IMG/VR virus record: IMGVR_UViG_3300023278_002686
Location: 1-64,000 of that record
Length of the DNA stretch: 64,000 nt
Source of the DNA: a virus
Direction: 5' to 3' (one strand)
Part shown: piece after piece, positions 31,619 to 40,891 of the stretch
Position numbering within the stretch: the first letter of the stretch is position 1
Layout: each line of letters opens with the position of its first letter
Made by a program: the position numbers and the translations under genes
Notes under the pieces: generated by a model
Seen by the model: only the letters and a program-made list of their open reading frames with translations
Told to the model about the DNA's origin: nothing
Databases searched by the model: none

Positions 31619-33738
31619 TGAAGATTAATTATGTAAAATTAAAAAACTTTTGTTCTATAAAAGACTCATTAGTAGAATTTAATGAAGGAATTAATTTAAT
31701 AGTAGGAGATAACTATGTAGGTAAAACTACTTTATTTAAAGCGATTGCTCTTTTACTTTTTAATTATACTAAAGGAAAATTAGAAGATTATATTCAATGG
31801 GGTAAAACTTCTTATGAAATAGAAATTGATCTTGATCATAATGGAAAACATTTTAATATAAAATATTCTTATAGCGTAAAGGCATCTAAACGAGTTGTAG
31901 AAATTGATGATAATATATATGATTCTAATAAAATAGCTCAACAAAAATTAGCTGAACATTTTGATCCTAAATATACTTTTGCAAGTGTTATTTCATTTGA
32001 AAGAGAATTAGATTTAGTTAATATAAATCCAGCAGACAGAAGAGAACAATTAAAAAAAATACGTAATTTAGAATTTAAAAATGAAATAAAACAGATTGAA
32101 GAAGAATTAGAGTTTTTAGAAAAAGATAAAACTATTTCTTTAGATAAAGATATTGCTATTTTAGAGAATAAAGAATATGATATAAAAGAGTTAAAAGAAC
32201 TTCCTTTTAACTCAGAAAATTATTCTAAAAAAGAATCCGAACTTGAACATCTTAATAGAGAAATACAAGAATATTCTAATGTAAAAAATAAGATTAATGA
32301 ATTAACAAATAAACAACAATTAATACGAACTCAAATTGATGAAACTACTCATGAAAAATTAAAATTAAAATCTCAAGGTGTCGATTATTCTAATAAAATT
32401 TCTTCACTTGATTATGAATTAAAAAATAATTCTTTTGGTGCTAATTTAGAAACATATAAATCACAATTAAATGAAGATCATAATATAGAAGTAAATAAAT
32501 TAGAACAACAAAGTAATAATATTATATTACAAAGAGTTCCTATATTTGATAATATTGAATTAAAAAAAGTAGAAAAGGAATCTTTAGAACTTACTGCTAA
32601 ACTTATGAGTTTAAAGCAAGAGTTAGCTTTAGTTAAACAAGGTAATTGTCCCACATGCGGTCAACCATTCAAATCATCTGAGGATGATATTAGTATAGAA
32701 ATTGGTGCTAATAGTACAACATTAGAATCGATTCAAAAAAGATTAAAAGAATTAAAAGAAGAATTTGATAAATATTCTAAAATGAATATAGAAAATGAAA
32801 AACTTAATAATTTGAAACAACAATTACATATTAAAATAGAAGCTGAGAAGAAAGCTATTCAAATTAAAATTCAAACTATTAAAGATAATATTGAAAAAGA
32901 AAAAAAGAATATAGAAATTTATAAACAACAAAAAGAAGAATCTATAAAAGAATATACTATTTTTCTAAATGAAGGTATAAAGACATTTAATGAAGCTAAT
33001 ATTAAATTAATTTCTTTAAATGAAGAAAATAATAAAATAGAAAAAGAAATTACTAAAATAAATTCAGTAGACGATTATATTTCTAAATTAGATTTATTAG
33101 AAAAACAAAAATTAATTGTTGAAAGTTCTATTGACTTATTTAAAGCTATACTTATAAAAAATAATCTTATTAAGGAACAAAATGAAAAAGTAGAAAAAAT
33201 TAAAATAAAAGATCAGGAAACTTTTAAGGAATTACAAAAGAATAAGTCAGAACTTATTCAAGAGATTACTGAATATAAAGAAGCTAGAGATATTCTTAGA
33301 AAGAAATTTCCTAATTTTATATTAAAAGACTTTATTCAAAATATTAAAGTTGGTATGAATAATTTTCTTTCTAAAACTTATAATGAAAATTATGAAATAG
33401 ATATTATAGAAAAGAAAGATTCAATTCATGTAGTTTATGGACCTTATAAAAAAGATGTATATTTAGCATCTGGATATGAATCAGCATTATTTTCTTTAGC
33501 ATATAAAGATGCTCTTAATAGAATGCAAAATCTTAATTTATTAATACTTGATGAGGTAGATCAAAATGCTAATGATAAAAATTGTATAATCTTATACGAA
33601 CATATAGGATCATTAAAAAAATCATATACACAAATTCTTTTAATTACTCATAGAGAAATAATTAAAGATTTATTAATAAATAGTTATGATGCTTCAGTCT
33701 ATGAAGTAAGCAATGGACAAATTGTTAAGGAAATTTAA
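31618..33738 (+). CDS. sbcC: SbcC/Rad50-like ATPase (T4 gp46 type)
   Basis: SMC-like ATPase that works with the SbcD-like nuclease (41587) to process DNA ends for recombination. 706 residues, about the size of phage gp46 proteins (T4 gp46 is 560) and shorter than bacterial SbcC. Walker A GDNYVGKTT lies at 30-38; two long coiled-coil arms flank a zinc hook CPTCGQPF near 344; the signature ASGYESALFSLA near 618 and Walker B LLILDEVD near 640 close the head. Unusually, its partner gene is 8 kb away rather than adjacent. Confidence 0.92.
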   Translation: MKINYVKLKNFCSIKDSLVEFNEGINLIVGDNYVGKTTLFKAIALLLFNYTKGKLEDYIQWGKTSYEIEIDLDHNGKHFNIKYSYSVKASKRVVEIDDNIYDSNKIAQQKLAEHFDPKYTFASVISFERELDLVNINPADRREQLKKIRNLEFKNEIKQIEEELEFLEKDKTISLDKDIAILENKEYDIKELKELPFNSENYSKKESELEHLNREIQEYSNVKNKINELTNKQQLIRTQIDETTHEKLKLKSQGVDYSNKISSLDYELKNNSFGANLETYKSQLNEDHNIEVNKLEQQSNNIILQRVPIFDNIELKKVEKESLELTAKLMSLKQELALVKQGNCPTCGQPFKSSEDDISIEIGANSTTLESIQKRLKELKEEFDKYSKMNIENEKLNNLKQQLHIKIEAEKKAIQIKIQTIKDNIEKEKKNIEIYKQQKEESIKEYTIFLNEGIKTFNEANIKLISLNEENNKIEKEITKINSVDDYISKLDLLEKQKLIVESSIDLFKAILIKNNLIKEQNEKVEKIKIKDQETFKELQKNKSELIQEITEYKEARDILRKKFPNFILKDFIQNIKVGMNNFLSKTYNENYEIDIIEKKDSIHVVYGPYKKDVYLASGYESALFSLAYKDALNRMQNLNLLILDEVDQNANDKNCIILYEHIGSLKKSYTQILLITHREIIKDLLINSYDASVYEVSNGQIVKEI

Positions 33739-34029
33739 ATGGATTTTATAGAAAAAGTTGGTTATATAGATAAACATGATTCTTGTTATGATATCTCTAA
33801 GAAGGATATTGAACTATTAGGAAAAAAAATACTTAAAATTCTTGAAAAACAATATCCTAATGATAAATTTAAAATAGAAAATAATGAAGAAGGATTATTT
33901 ATTATAGTAAATAATCCAGATTTATATGACAAAGATGAATATTTTGACTTTTTATGGACGATGAAGAAATTAAATCCTGAGATAAGAGATAATTTTATTT
34001 TTTGTTTTGATTATCCAAATAATTTTTAA
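33739..34029 (+). CDS. Hypothetical protein
   Basis: 96 residues, acidic, not recognised. Starts on the base after the SbcC-like stop, so translation is likely coupled. Predicted alpha/beta fold without known motifs. Confidence 0.5.
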   Translation: MDFIEKVGYIDKHDSCYDISKKDIELLGKKILKILEKQYPNDKFKIENNEEGLFIIVNNPDLYDKDEYFDFLWTMKKLNPEIRDNFIFCFDYPNNF

Positions 34030-34044
34030 AGTAGGAGGTTTTAA

Positions 34045-34248
34045 ATGATTGAAAGAATAGGTTATGAAAATGATGGCTATGCAGATCGAGAAGCATATTG
34101 TGATGCTCCTGGATGTGACGAAATTATTGAATTAAAAGAATGTACTTTTTATGAACTTATAGATGAAATTAAATGTATGGGTTGGAAAATTACTAAAGAA
34201 GGTGATGAATGGACACACTATTGTGAAGAACATAGGGGAGGATACTAG
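34045..34248 (+). CDS. Small zinc-binding protein
   Basis: 67 residues, acidic. Two cysteine pairs, YCDAPGCDE (C19, C24) and the C-terminal HYCEEHRGGY, are spaced as in a small zinc finger. AGGAGG precedes the ATG. Function unknown. Confidence 0.55.
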   Translation: MIERIGYENDGYADREAYCDAPGCDEIIELKECTFYELIDEIKCMGWKITKEGDEWTHYCEEHRGGY

Positions 34249-34250
34249 TA

Positions 34251-34370
34251 ATGGGATGTGCAATTATAATATTAGCTAGTGTATTAGCTACTTATTTTTT
34301 TGGTGGTGAATTTTGGGGATATTTATTAGGACTTGGTCTGTTATGGATTATTTTTGGAGATAATAGATGA
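34251..34370 (+). CDS. 39-residue hydrophobic membrane peptide
   Basis: Two short hydrophobic segments (about 4-17 and 21-35) around a GGEFWG turn predict a small hairpin membrane peptide. GGGAGG lies just upstream, and the stop overlaps the lipoprotein start (ATGA). Function unknown; could belong to a lysis or envelope module. Confidence 0.5.
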   Translation: MGCAIIILASVLATYFFGGEFWGYLLGLGLLWIIFGDNR

Positions 34371-34672
34371 AAAAAATATTATTAGTACTAGTGATAATAC
34401 TACTAGGTACCTCATGTACAGATTTTGAAAGACATGTGAAGATGGTTCCTAGAGATAGAATAAACGAAGAAAAAAATTCAAGTTATATGACTTGGTTAGA
34501 TCGTAATTTAATAAATCAAATTCCTGTACAATTTAAATTTGTAAAAAAATTAAAAACTCATTTTTATATTTGCCAATATCATAATTTTGAATATATTGTT
34601 TATATATATACAAATAGGTTTAGTGTTCCTGTAATTAATTTTACAAAATTGGAGATAGTAAGTAATGAATGA
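34367..34672 (+). CDS. Predicted lipoprotein
   Basis: 101 residues. A lysine start, a hydrophobic core of valine/leucine/isoleucine and the lipobox LGTSC (13-17) predict signal peptidase II cleavage before C17 and attachment to the envelope. The mature part is basic and unrecognised. With the membrane peptide upstream it forms a small envelope pair; superinfection exclusion or a spanin-like role are possible, but there is no direct evidence. Confidence 0.65.
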   Translation: MKKILLVLVIILLGTSCTDFERHVKMVPRDRINEEKNSSYMTWLDRNLINQIPVQFKFVKKLKTHFYICQYHNFEYIVYIYTNRFSVPVINFTKLEIVSNE

Positions 34673-35084
34673 AAAAGTAATAATAGCCTTTTGGAGAGGT
34701 GAAAAAGTAAGATTAAAAAATTGGCCTCCAGGTGAATATTTTTATTTAAATCCTGCAACTCATAACGTATTTGATAAGAATGCGGTTAGATGGGAGAATC
34801 CCCCTTTAATATCAAATTTGTTATCTAATGATTTTGAAATATACGAAGAACCTATTTTAGATTCAGAAAATAATATAATAAAACAAGGTGATATATTTAT
34901 ACCTCTCAATGTCGAAAATCCTCATCCAAATATCTTTCATAGTCAAGTAGAAGGAAAATATTTTATAGGATTTTTTTGTCTTGGGCGATTTTGTAGAGGT
35001 GATGACAGATCTTCTTCTTCCTCTATCAGGAAACTAGCGAATGCTCCTCAAGAAATTTTAGATTTAATTAAGGAGCAAAAATGA
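34665..35084 (+). CDS. Hypothetical protein
   Basis: 139 residues, not recognised. The N-terminal half (FWRGEKVRLKNWPPGEYF) recalls small beta-barrel phage proteins. A serine run (DDRSSSSSIRK, about 115-125) lies near the end. Overlaps the lipoprotein gene by 8 bases and the next gene by 4. Confidence 0.5.
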   Translation: MNEKVIIAFWRGEKVRLKNWPPGEYFYLNPATHNVFDKNAVRWENPPLISNLLSNDFEIYEEPILDSENNIIKQGDIFIPLNVENPHPNIFHSQVEGKYFIGFFCLGRFCRGDDRSSSSSIRKLANAPQEILDLIKEQK

Positions 35085-35251
35085 AAAAGAAACATTTAAA
35101 ATGTTGTGGGAATTGCTCTAAAGAAGGAGGAGAAGAAGGAGTGTCGTATTGTGGTGACATGTACAAAAAAGTTAAAGCGTGGGAAGTGTGCATTAATTGG
35201 GAATATGATAACAACAAAAGATCAACAAGAAAAGGGAGATCATCACAATGA
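35081..35251 (+). CDS. Small cysteine-rich protein
   Basis: 56 residues. KCCGNCSKEG (7-16), YCGDM and WEVCINWE provide five or six cysteines in a zinc-finger-like order. Start overlaps the upstream stop (ATGA) and follows an AAGGAG site. Function unknown. Confidence 0.5.
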   Translation: MKKKHLKCCGNCSKEGGEEGVSYCGDMYKKVKAWEVCINWEYDNNKRSTRKGRSSQ

Positions 35252-35334
35252 AAAAGTTTTTAATAACACATATAATAGCTGCACCACAAGAAATATTAAA
35301 TATATTTGAGGAAAATTTAGATGAAAGTATATGA
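35248..35334 (+). CDS. Possible 28-residue peptide
   Basis: Short frame beginning MKKFLITHIIAAPQEILN. Its start overlaps the upstream stop (ATGA) and its end overlaps the next gene by 14 bases. The segment APQEIL also ends the protein at 34665 (NAPQEILDLI), so this may be a relic of a duplicated C-terminus. Confidence 0.3.
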   Translation: MKKFLITHIIAAPQEILNIFEENLDESI

Positions 35335-35494
35335 AATAGAATGTTTTCCAAGTGCCAATACATGTATTGAAAAAGATCTTAAAAGGATGTTTGTTTGGTT
35401 TGAAGAAGCCAATATCGAAGATGAAATTAAAATTAAAGTACTTGAGATGAGTGAAGAAGAATATGAAAATCTTCCTGAATTTGAAGGACCATAA
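35321..35494 (+). CDS. Hypothetical acidic protein
   Basis: 57 residues, acidic, ending EEEYENLPEFEGP. Not recognised. GAGGAAAA about 8 bases upstream may be its ribosome-binding site. It fills the gap before the methyltransferase gene. Confidence 0.45.
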   Translation: MKVYEIECFPSANTCIEKDLKRMFVWFEEANIEDEIKIKVLEMSEEEYENLPEFEGP

Positions 35495-35504
35495 GGGGTA
35501 ACTA

Positions 35505-36197
35505 ATGTCAGGGCCAATATCGGTAAATAAAAATAATTATCATAAAAATAATAGTATAGTATATACTCCAGATATTCTTTGTAAGAAATTAGTAGATATA
35601 TATGAATCGAGTAGAACAGATACAGATAAAGATAAAAAAATTATATTTGATCCATGTACAGGAACCGGAAATTTACTTAGATATTTTAAAATATATTTCG
35701 ATCAATATAATAATGAATATTTCAGGAATCACTACCTAACTTTTGGAATGGATATAGATGATAATAAAGATCGAAAATATTGTGATAAATTTATTAAACA
35801 AAATTTCTTATCTTGGGAGCCTACAAATAAAATAAAACCAGACTTAGTTATTATGAACCCACCTTTTAATAGAGAGTTAGATAATGAAACAATTAAATGG
35901 ATGAAAGAACATAAGTTAGGAAAAGCATTATTACCAGATTTATTTCTTAAGCAGGCATTTGATCTATTTGGACATGATCAGAAAGTGATAATGATTACAC
36001 CTATGGGATTTCGATTAAATCAGAGAATGATATCTAAACGATATAAAGAGTATTCTATAGGTAAGTATGGTGATTCTAAGATTACATCGATAATGAGTAT
36101 TCCATTAGATATATTTCCAGAGGTACAAATTCATATTGAAATATTATTCTGGAATATAAAAGGAATCGAACCTCATTATTGGTTAGATTCAGTTTAG
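35505..36197 (+). CDS. N6-adenine-type DNA methyltransferase
   Basis: SAM-dependent methyltransferase. 230 residues. SAM-binding motif I FDPCTGTGNLL (about 48-58) is followed by the catalytic NPPF (IMNPPFNRE, near 117), the hallmark of enzymes that methylate the exocyclic amino group of adenine. The target-recognition part is short, so the recognition site is unknown. No paired restriction nuclease is visible, so it is probably a protective or regulatory orphan. GGGG precedes the ATG. Confidence 0.85.
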   Translation: MSGPISVNKNNYHKNNSIVYTPDILCKKLVDIYESSRTDTDKDKKIIFDPCTGTGNLLRYFKIYFDQYNNEYFRNHYLTFGMDIDDNKDRKYCDKFIKQNFLSWEPTNKIKPDLVIMNPPFNRELDNETIKWMKEHKLGKALLPDLFLKQAFDLFGHDQKVIMITPMGFRLNQRMISKRYKEYSIGKYGDSKITSIMSIPLDIFPEVQIHIEILFWNIKGIEPHYWLDSV

Positions 36198-36208
36198 GAG
36201 AAATTTTT

Positions 36209-36592
36209 ATGAAAAATTCTAATAGAATATATAGACATTATAAAAATATGAAATCTCAGAAAAGAGATAAAGATGATAGATCTTATAATGCTAGTATACA
36301 TGCGAAGGTATTTAAAGAGTTAGAGTTTAAATTTATAATTAAACATCTTACTAAAAATGAAAAATATTATCTTTCTAGAAAAATATATAATGCTTTTCTT
36401 TATATAAATAATTTAAATTGTGTTGATAACTATAGGTTAGCTCTATTCAATCCTAATAGATTAGTAAAAAAATGGATAGGTAAATTTGATTATGATTTAC
36501 AAAAAGATAATGGTTGTTGTGGGTTTTATGATGAGGAAGTAAAATTAAATTCTAGTAAAATAGTATTATTTGGATTTAATTTTGGTCATTAA
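36209..36592 (+). CDS. Hypothetical basic protein
   Basis: 127 residues, basic, not recognised. A longer frame exists, but the ATG at 36209 follows an AGGAGA site and clears the methyltransferase stop, so it is chosen. Followed by an untranslated stretch with a long palindrome. Confidence 0.5.
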   Translation: MKNSNRIYRHYKNMKSQKRDKDDRSYNASIHAKVFKELEFKFIIKHLTKNEKYYLSRKIYNAFLYINNLNCVDNYRLALFNPNRLVKKWIGKFDYDLQKDNGCCGFYDEEVKLNSSKIVLFGFNFGH

Positions 36593-36625
36593 AATTTATA
36601 GAAGGTTGTAAAAAATAAGTGAAAT

Positions 36626-36658
36626 ATATTTAATAAATATTTGATATTTATTAAATAT
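36626..36658 (+). repeat. 15-bp perfect palindrome overlapping a promoter
   Basis: Arms 36626-36640 and 36644-36658 are perfectly complementary around TTG. All AT except the loop G. The right arm covers the -35 box and spacer of the next promoter, so it could be an operator. Confidence 0.55.
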
Positions 36659-36669
36659 TATTATATTCT
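36641..36669 (+). promoter_or_regulatory. Promoter for the CCA-adding enzyme operon
   Basis: TTGATA (36641-36646), 17-bp spacer, TATTCT (36664-36669), ATATATAGAGG and then the ATG at 36691. Confidence 0.65.
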
Positions 36670-36690
36670 ATATATAGAGGATAAATTTAA

Positions 36691-38022
36691 ATGGATAAAC
36701 GATTTAAAAATGCAATGTATATATTAAAAGTACTTCAAAATAATAAACATGATGCTGTAATAGCTGGAGGATGGGTTAGAGATAAATTAATTGGAGTTCC
36801 ATCAAAAGATATAGATATAGCAACTTCAGCTAAACCCGAAGAAGTTGAAGCATTATTTGAGAAAACTATTCCTATAGGAAAAGCTTTTGGAATCATTAGT
36901 GTAATTATTAATGAAGATCAATTTGAAATAGCTACTTTTAGAAGTGACGGAAATTCCTTAGACGGAAGACATCCAGATTCCATCACTTTTTCTTCTATGG
37001 AAGAAGATGCTGAACGTAGAGATCTTACTATTAATGGCATGTTTTATGATCCTTTTCTTGATTTTGTAATAGATTTTGTAAAAGGTAAACAAGATATTAA
37101 AGATAAAGTAATTAAATTTATTGGTAATCCTAGAGAAAGAATTCAAGAAGATTATCTTAGAATGTTAAGAGCTATTAGATTTGCAATAAAATTAGATTTT
37201 AAAATGGAAAGTGATACTTTTAGGAGTATAATAGAAAATTCTAAACATATTACTAAAATTTCTTCGGAAAGAATTAAAGATGAATTAATTAAAATGTTTA
37301 GATTAGGAAAACCTAGAAATACTTTATATTTATTATCTTTTTGTCTTTTATTAGAAGAAATATTAATTGAAGTATACATACTAAAATTTTGTGATCAAAA
37401 TCCAGGATGGCATCCAGAAGGAAATGTATGGGAACATACTATAATTGCTATGGAAAATATTTTTAAAAATAATGAAAATCCTTCAGATGAATTAATTTGG
37501 GCAACTCTCTTACATGATATTGGAAAACCAACTACTCAAACTGTAGAAGATGGTGTAATTAGAAGTCATGGTCATGCTAAAGAAGGTGCTGATATAGCTA
37601 GAAAAATTCTTAAAAGATTAAAGTTTTCTAATGATTTTATTGAAAAAGTAACTCGACTTATATATGATCATATGGGTGTTAAAGAAATAAAAAAGATGAA
37701 AAAATCTACATTTAGAAAATATTTAGCTAAACCTTATATTGAGGATCTTATAAAATTAGCATTTGCTGATAGTCAGGCTTGCGGTATTAAAAGTCATACT
37801 AAATGGTATAATACTTATTTAGAAAGAAAAGAAAAATTAAGTAATGAAGTAATAGAAATTTTACCTTCATGCTTTGTTAATGGAAATGATTTAATACGTT
37901 TAGGGTTTAAACCAGGACCTAAGTTTAAAAAAATATTAGGTGAAATTATGGAACTTCAATTAAATGAAGAAATAAAATGTAAAGATGATGCTATAAACTA
38001 TATAAAAAAAATAAAGGAGTAA
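36691..38022 (+). CDS. cca: tRNA CCA-adding enzyme (class II nucleotidyltransferase)
   Basis: Adds or repairs the 3' CCA of tRNA. 443 residues, near bacterial length. The nucleotidyltransferase head has AGGWVRDKLIG (25-35) and DIDIAT (40-45, catalytic aspartates), then the ERRDLTING motif (near 108) and the EDYLRMLRAIRFA neck (near 151). A C-terminal HD domain with LLHDIGKPT near 273 is of the bacterial CCA/poly(A) type. None of the phage tRNAs encodes CCA, so this enzyme probably finishes them and may repair tRNAs damaged by host defence. Followed by a membrane protein and deformylase in one operon. Confidence 0.9.
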   Translation: MDKRFKNAMYILKVLQNNKHDAVIAGGWVRDKLIGVPSKDIDIATSAKPEEVEALFEKTIPIGKAFGIISVIINEDQFEIATFRSDGNSLDGRHPDSITFSSMEEDAERRDLTINGMFYDPFLDFVIDFVKGKQDIKDKVIKFIGNPRERIQEDYLRMLRAIRFAIKLDFKMESDTFRSIIENSKHITKISSERIKDELIKMFRLGKPRNTLYLLSFCLLLEEILIEVYILKFCDQNPGWHPEGNVWEHTIIAMENIFKNNENPSDELIWATLLHDIGKPTTQTVEDGVIRSHGHAKEGADIARKILKRLKFSNDFIEKVTRLIYDHMGVKEIKKMKKSTFRKYLAKPYIEDLIKLAFADSQACGIKSHTKWYNTYLERKEKLSNEVIEILPSCFVNGNDLIRLGFKPGPKFKKILGEIMELQLNEEIKCKDDAINYIKKIKE

Positions 38023-38025
38023 ATT

Positions 38026-38304
38026 ATGTTATTAGCTTTAATTGTATCTTGGTGTATTTTAAGTTATATACTATTATTATTTATGAGTATAGGAGTTTGG
38101 TTAGAGGCATGGCTTGAAGATCGTAGTAATCTTTCTGATCCTTTGAAATATCTATATGCTAAACTAGATGATTTAGAAACAAAAGAAGAATTTTCTACAA
38201 AAATTAAATATAGTATTTTAGCTTTTCTTCCTGGAGTATATTTAGGATATTTAGTATATAATATTTTCTATATTTTCAAGAAAAAATATAAGGAGTTAAT
38301 TTAA
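38026..38304 (+). CDS. Small membrane protein
   Basis: 92 residues with two predicted transmembrane segments (about 2-22 and 62-82) and a charged loop between them. Not recognised. Three bases after the cca stop and overlapping the deformylase start by one base. Confidence 0.55.
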   Translation: MLLALIVSWCILSYILLLFMSIGVWLEAWLEDRSNLSDPLKYLYAKLDDLETKEEFSTKIKYSILAFLPGVYLGYLVYNIFYIFKKKYKELI

Positions 38305-38789
38305 TGATTCAAGAAATTAATTTAATAGATCCTTCTTTAATAGAAGGATGTAAGTGTGAAGATGTAGATATTATTAAAGAAGATCCAAAAGAGTTTGTTG
38401 CTTATTTTAATAAATTAGCAGACTTTATTAGTAAAAAGAAAGGAATCGGATTAGCTACTTGTCAAATTGGAGATTTTAGGAAAATAGCTGTAATGGTAGA
38501 TGGAGATCAAGTAGTGCCTATTATTAATCCTAGATATTTTTCTAATGCTTCAAGAGCTCAATTTAAAGAAGGATGTTTATCTTATCCTAGAAGATCTTTT
38601 TTAGTGAAGAGATTTAAAAGTATAAAGGTTAATTTTATTTCAATAAAACAAAAAGAGGATGAATCTTATGAGTTTGTAGAAATTAAAAATAAAACATTAA
38701 GAGGAATGCAATCAATAATTTTCCAACATGAGACAGATCATTGTAATGGAGTAAGTTGTGCTGTTAAAGGAAAAGAATTAAGAGGATAA
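38304..38789 (+). CDS. def: Peptide deformylase
   Basis: Removes the formyl group from nascent proteins. 161 residues, slightly short. All three family motifs are present: GIGLATCQ (47-54), EGCLS (89-93) and QHETDH (141-146), so the metal ligands Cys and two His are complete. Large phages often carry one, probably to keep virion or polymerase proteins maturing. Ends the cca operon with a strong terminator. Confidence 0.92.
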   Translation: MIQEINLIDPSLIEGCKCEDVDIIKEDPKEFVAYFNKLADFISKKKGIGLATCQIGDFRKIAVMVDGDQVVPIINPRYFSNASRAQFKEGCLSYPRRSFLVKRFKSIKVNFISIKQKEDESYEFVEIKNKTLRGMQSIIFQHETDHCNGVSCAVKGKELRG

Positions 38790-38797
38790 ATATTTTT

Positions 38798-38827
38798 AAG
38801 AGTCTCATTATATGAGACTCTTTTTTT
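38798..38827 (+). terminator. Rho-independent terminator
   Basis: Perfect 11-bp hairpin (38798-38808 with 38812-38822) followed by seven T residues, separating the deformylase operon from terminase. Confidence 0.9.
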
Positions 38828-38846
38828 ATGTGTAGACTATATTTAT

Positions 38847-40880
38847 ATGAGTTTACCTCAAAAAATAGAAAATGGATCTTTTTTAATATCTGATTTATTA
38901 CAAGGCGATGATAAAATATCAAAAAGATCTGATTTTAATGAATTGTCTAATGAAGAATTACAAGAAAGTTTAAGATTAATATATAATAATAAATTTCTTT
39001 CACCTGAAAAGAAAAAATATTTATTAATGCACAGTTGGAAGATACATTATACAATTAAACCTCCTAATATACAAGAATTTTTAACTGAAGAATGGATAGG
39101 ACCAACTGCTAGATCTCTTCATCCTCACGTAATTAAGATATTATGTGAGTATTGGAAATCAGATTCTCCTTATAGAAATTTAATATTAGCCACATCGATT
39201 GGTACTGGTAAAACAACAATGAGTGCTATTTCAATGTTATATATAATAGTTCATTTAATGTGCATGAGAGATATAAAAAGATTTTTCGGACTAGCTCAAT
39301 CAGGAAGTATTTTAATTGCATTGATCTCTTTTACATTACATAAAGCGGGTCAAATTTTATTACAAAAACTTATTCAAATATTATGTTCTACTGAGAAGTT
39401 TAGAAGAGTTAATCGTGAAGAAAGAATACTTGTTGCTCAAAAAGAAACTCCTGATAAATTAATATGGACTACTGCCGGTAGAATGGGTAGCGTTCAATTT
39501 GCTGGAGATGTTCATGTTATGTTAGCATCTTCTCCTACAGCGATATTAGGGTTAGATATGATTGCAGCTGTTTTATCTGAAATATCATTCTTTCTAGATC
39601 AAGGTTATTCTTCAGAGTATATTTGGAGAATGTATAATGATACAAAAGGTCGTATTCAAAGTAGATTTAGAAAAAAATATCTTACTACATGTATATTAGA
39701 CTCGTCACCCAATGATATGGAAGAATCTCCTATTGATAAATATATTTTTACAGGAGAAGCTTATAAAGATCCTTCTAATTATATAATGACAGGTGCTCAT
39801 TGGGAATATTTACCAGATAACCATCCAGAATGGCAAAAAACAGGCGAGACATTTCCAGTATTTAAAGGAGATGGAAGTAATCCAGCTCAAGTATTAACCG
39901 AAACTGAAGTAGAGAAATACAATAAAGAAGATATATATAATGTTCCTATTGATATTAAACAACTATTTATAGATAACACAGTTAAATCTGTAAAGGATTG
40001 GTGTGGCTGGCCTGCCGGAAGTCAAAATAAAATCATAAATGATTTTTCTATTATCGAGAAGATGTTTGACGATAATCTTATTAATATATATACTCATATA
40101 TACGCTCCTTCTACATCTGTTCCTGAAAAATTAATATGGAATCAAGTTTGTAAAAAATTCTTTGTTGATATAAATGGACATTATGAATTTTATAGATCTC
40201 CATATGCTCTTAGATATATTCATATAGATCAATCTGAAACTGGAGATATTACAGGAATTTCTATGTGTCATGCTGAAGTTAATAAAAAAGGAGAACAAGT
40301 ATATATTTTAGATTTTACATTGGCTATTTCTCCTAATAAAGCACGTATTAATTTAGAAGCAATGCCCTGTTTTATTGAAGATTTGACAAAAATCGGACGT
40401 ATAAATTTAAAAAGAGTTACATTTGACAGTTATCAAAGTTCGATGGCTATTCAAAAATTAAAAAATAAAGGATATGATGCTGCTTTACTTTCAGTTGATA
40501 GAGATATAAATCCGTATATGACTTTTGTAGCTTATATGAATAGTGGACGAATTAAAGCAGGTAGAAATATTTATCTTAAAAATAACTTTAAGTCATTAAG
40601 AGAAGTCAAAACTAATTCAGGAAAAAGAAAAATAGATCATCTTATAGGTAAATTAGATAAAGTAAATAATAACAATAATTGGATTACTTCTACGACTGGA
40701 TATTATGCTAAGGATATTTCAGATTCAGCATGTGGAGCAGTTTGGACTTGTATTAATGATTATCAAGGTATTCCAAAATATGTTTATGAAGAAAAGAAAA
40801 TGATTACTGAGAAAAATAAAAATATAAAAATAAAATCAGAACTATATAATAAAATACAGGAATTAGGATATTCCTTATAA
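38847..40880 (+). CDS. terL: Terminase large subunit
   Basis: Packaging motor ATPase and nuclease. 677 residues. Walker A SIGTGKTT (117-124) heads the ATPase; the nuclease has an RNase H-like acidic triad: HIDQSETGD (near 458), VTFDSYQSS (near 526) and DISDSACGA (near 627). The long N-terminus (1-110) is typical of large-phage TerL. No small subunit is recognised next to it. The ATG lacks a clear ribosome-binding site and follows the terminator closely. Confidence 0.93.
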   Translation: MSLPQKIENGSFLISDLLQGDDKISKRSDFNELSNEELQESLRLIYNNKFLSPEKKKYLLMHSWKIHYTIKPPNIQEFLTEEWIGPTARSLHPHVIKILCEYWKSDSPYRNLILATSIGTGKTTMSAISMLYIIVHLMCMRDIKRFFGLAQSGSILIALISFTLHKAGQILLQKLIQILCSTEKFRRVNREERILVAQKETPDKLIWTTAGRMGSVQFAGDVHVMLASSPTAILGLDMIAAVLSEISFFLDQGYSSEYIWRMYNDTKGRIQSRFRKKYLTTCILDSSPNDMEESPIDKYIFTGEAYKDPSNYIMTGAHWEYLPDNHPEWQKTGETFPVFKGDGSNPAQVLTETEVEKYNKEDIYNVPIDIKQLFIDNTVKSVKDWCGWPAGSQNKIINDFSIIEKMFDDNLINIYTHIYAPSTSVPEKLIWNQVCKKFFVDINGHYEFYRSPYALRYIHIDQSETGDITGISMCHAEVNKKGEQVYILDFTLAISPNKARINLEAMPCFIEDLTKIGRINLKRVTFDSYQSSMAIQKLKNKGYDAALLSVDRDINPYMTFVAYMNSGRIKAGRNIYLKNNFKSLREVKTNSGKRKIDHLIGKLDKVNNNNNWITSTTGYYAKDISDSACGAVWTCINDYQGIPKYVYEEKKMITEKNKNIKIKSELYNKIQELGYSL

Positions 40881-40891
40881 AGGAGATATAT

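Noticed and set aside
35106-35309. Plus-strand frame at 35106-35309 and antisense frame at 35317-35517
   Set aside because: Other frames of the same DNA give small proteins with ribosome-binding sites and ATGA overlaps that fit the local operon better.
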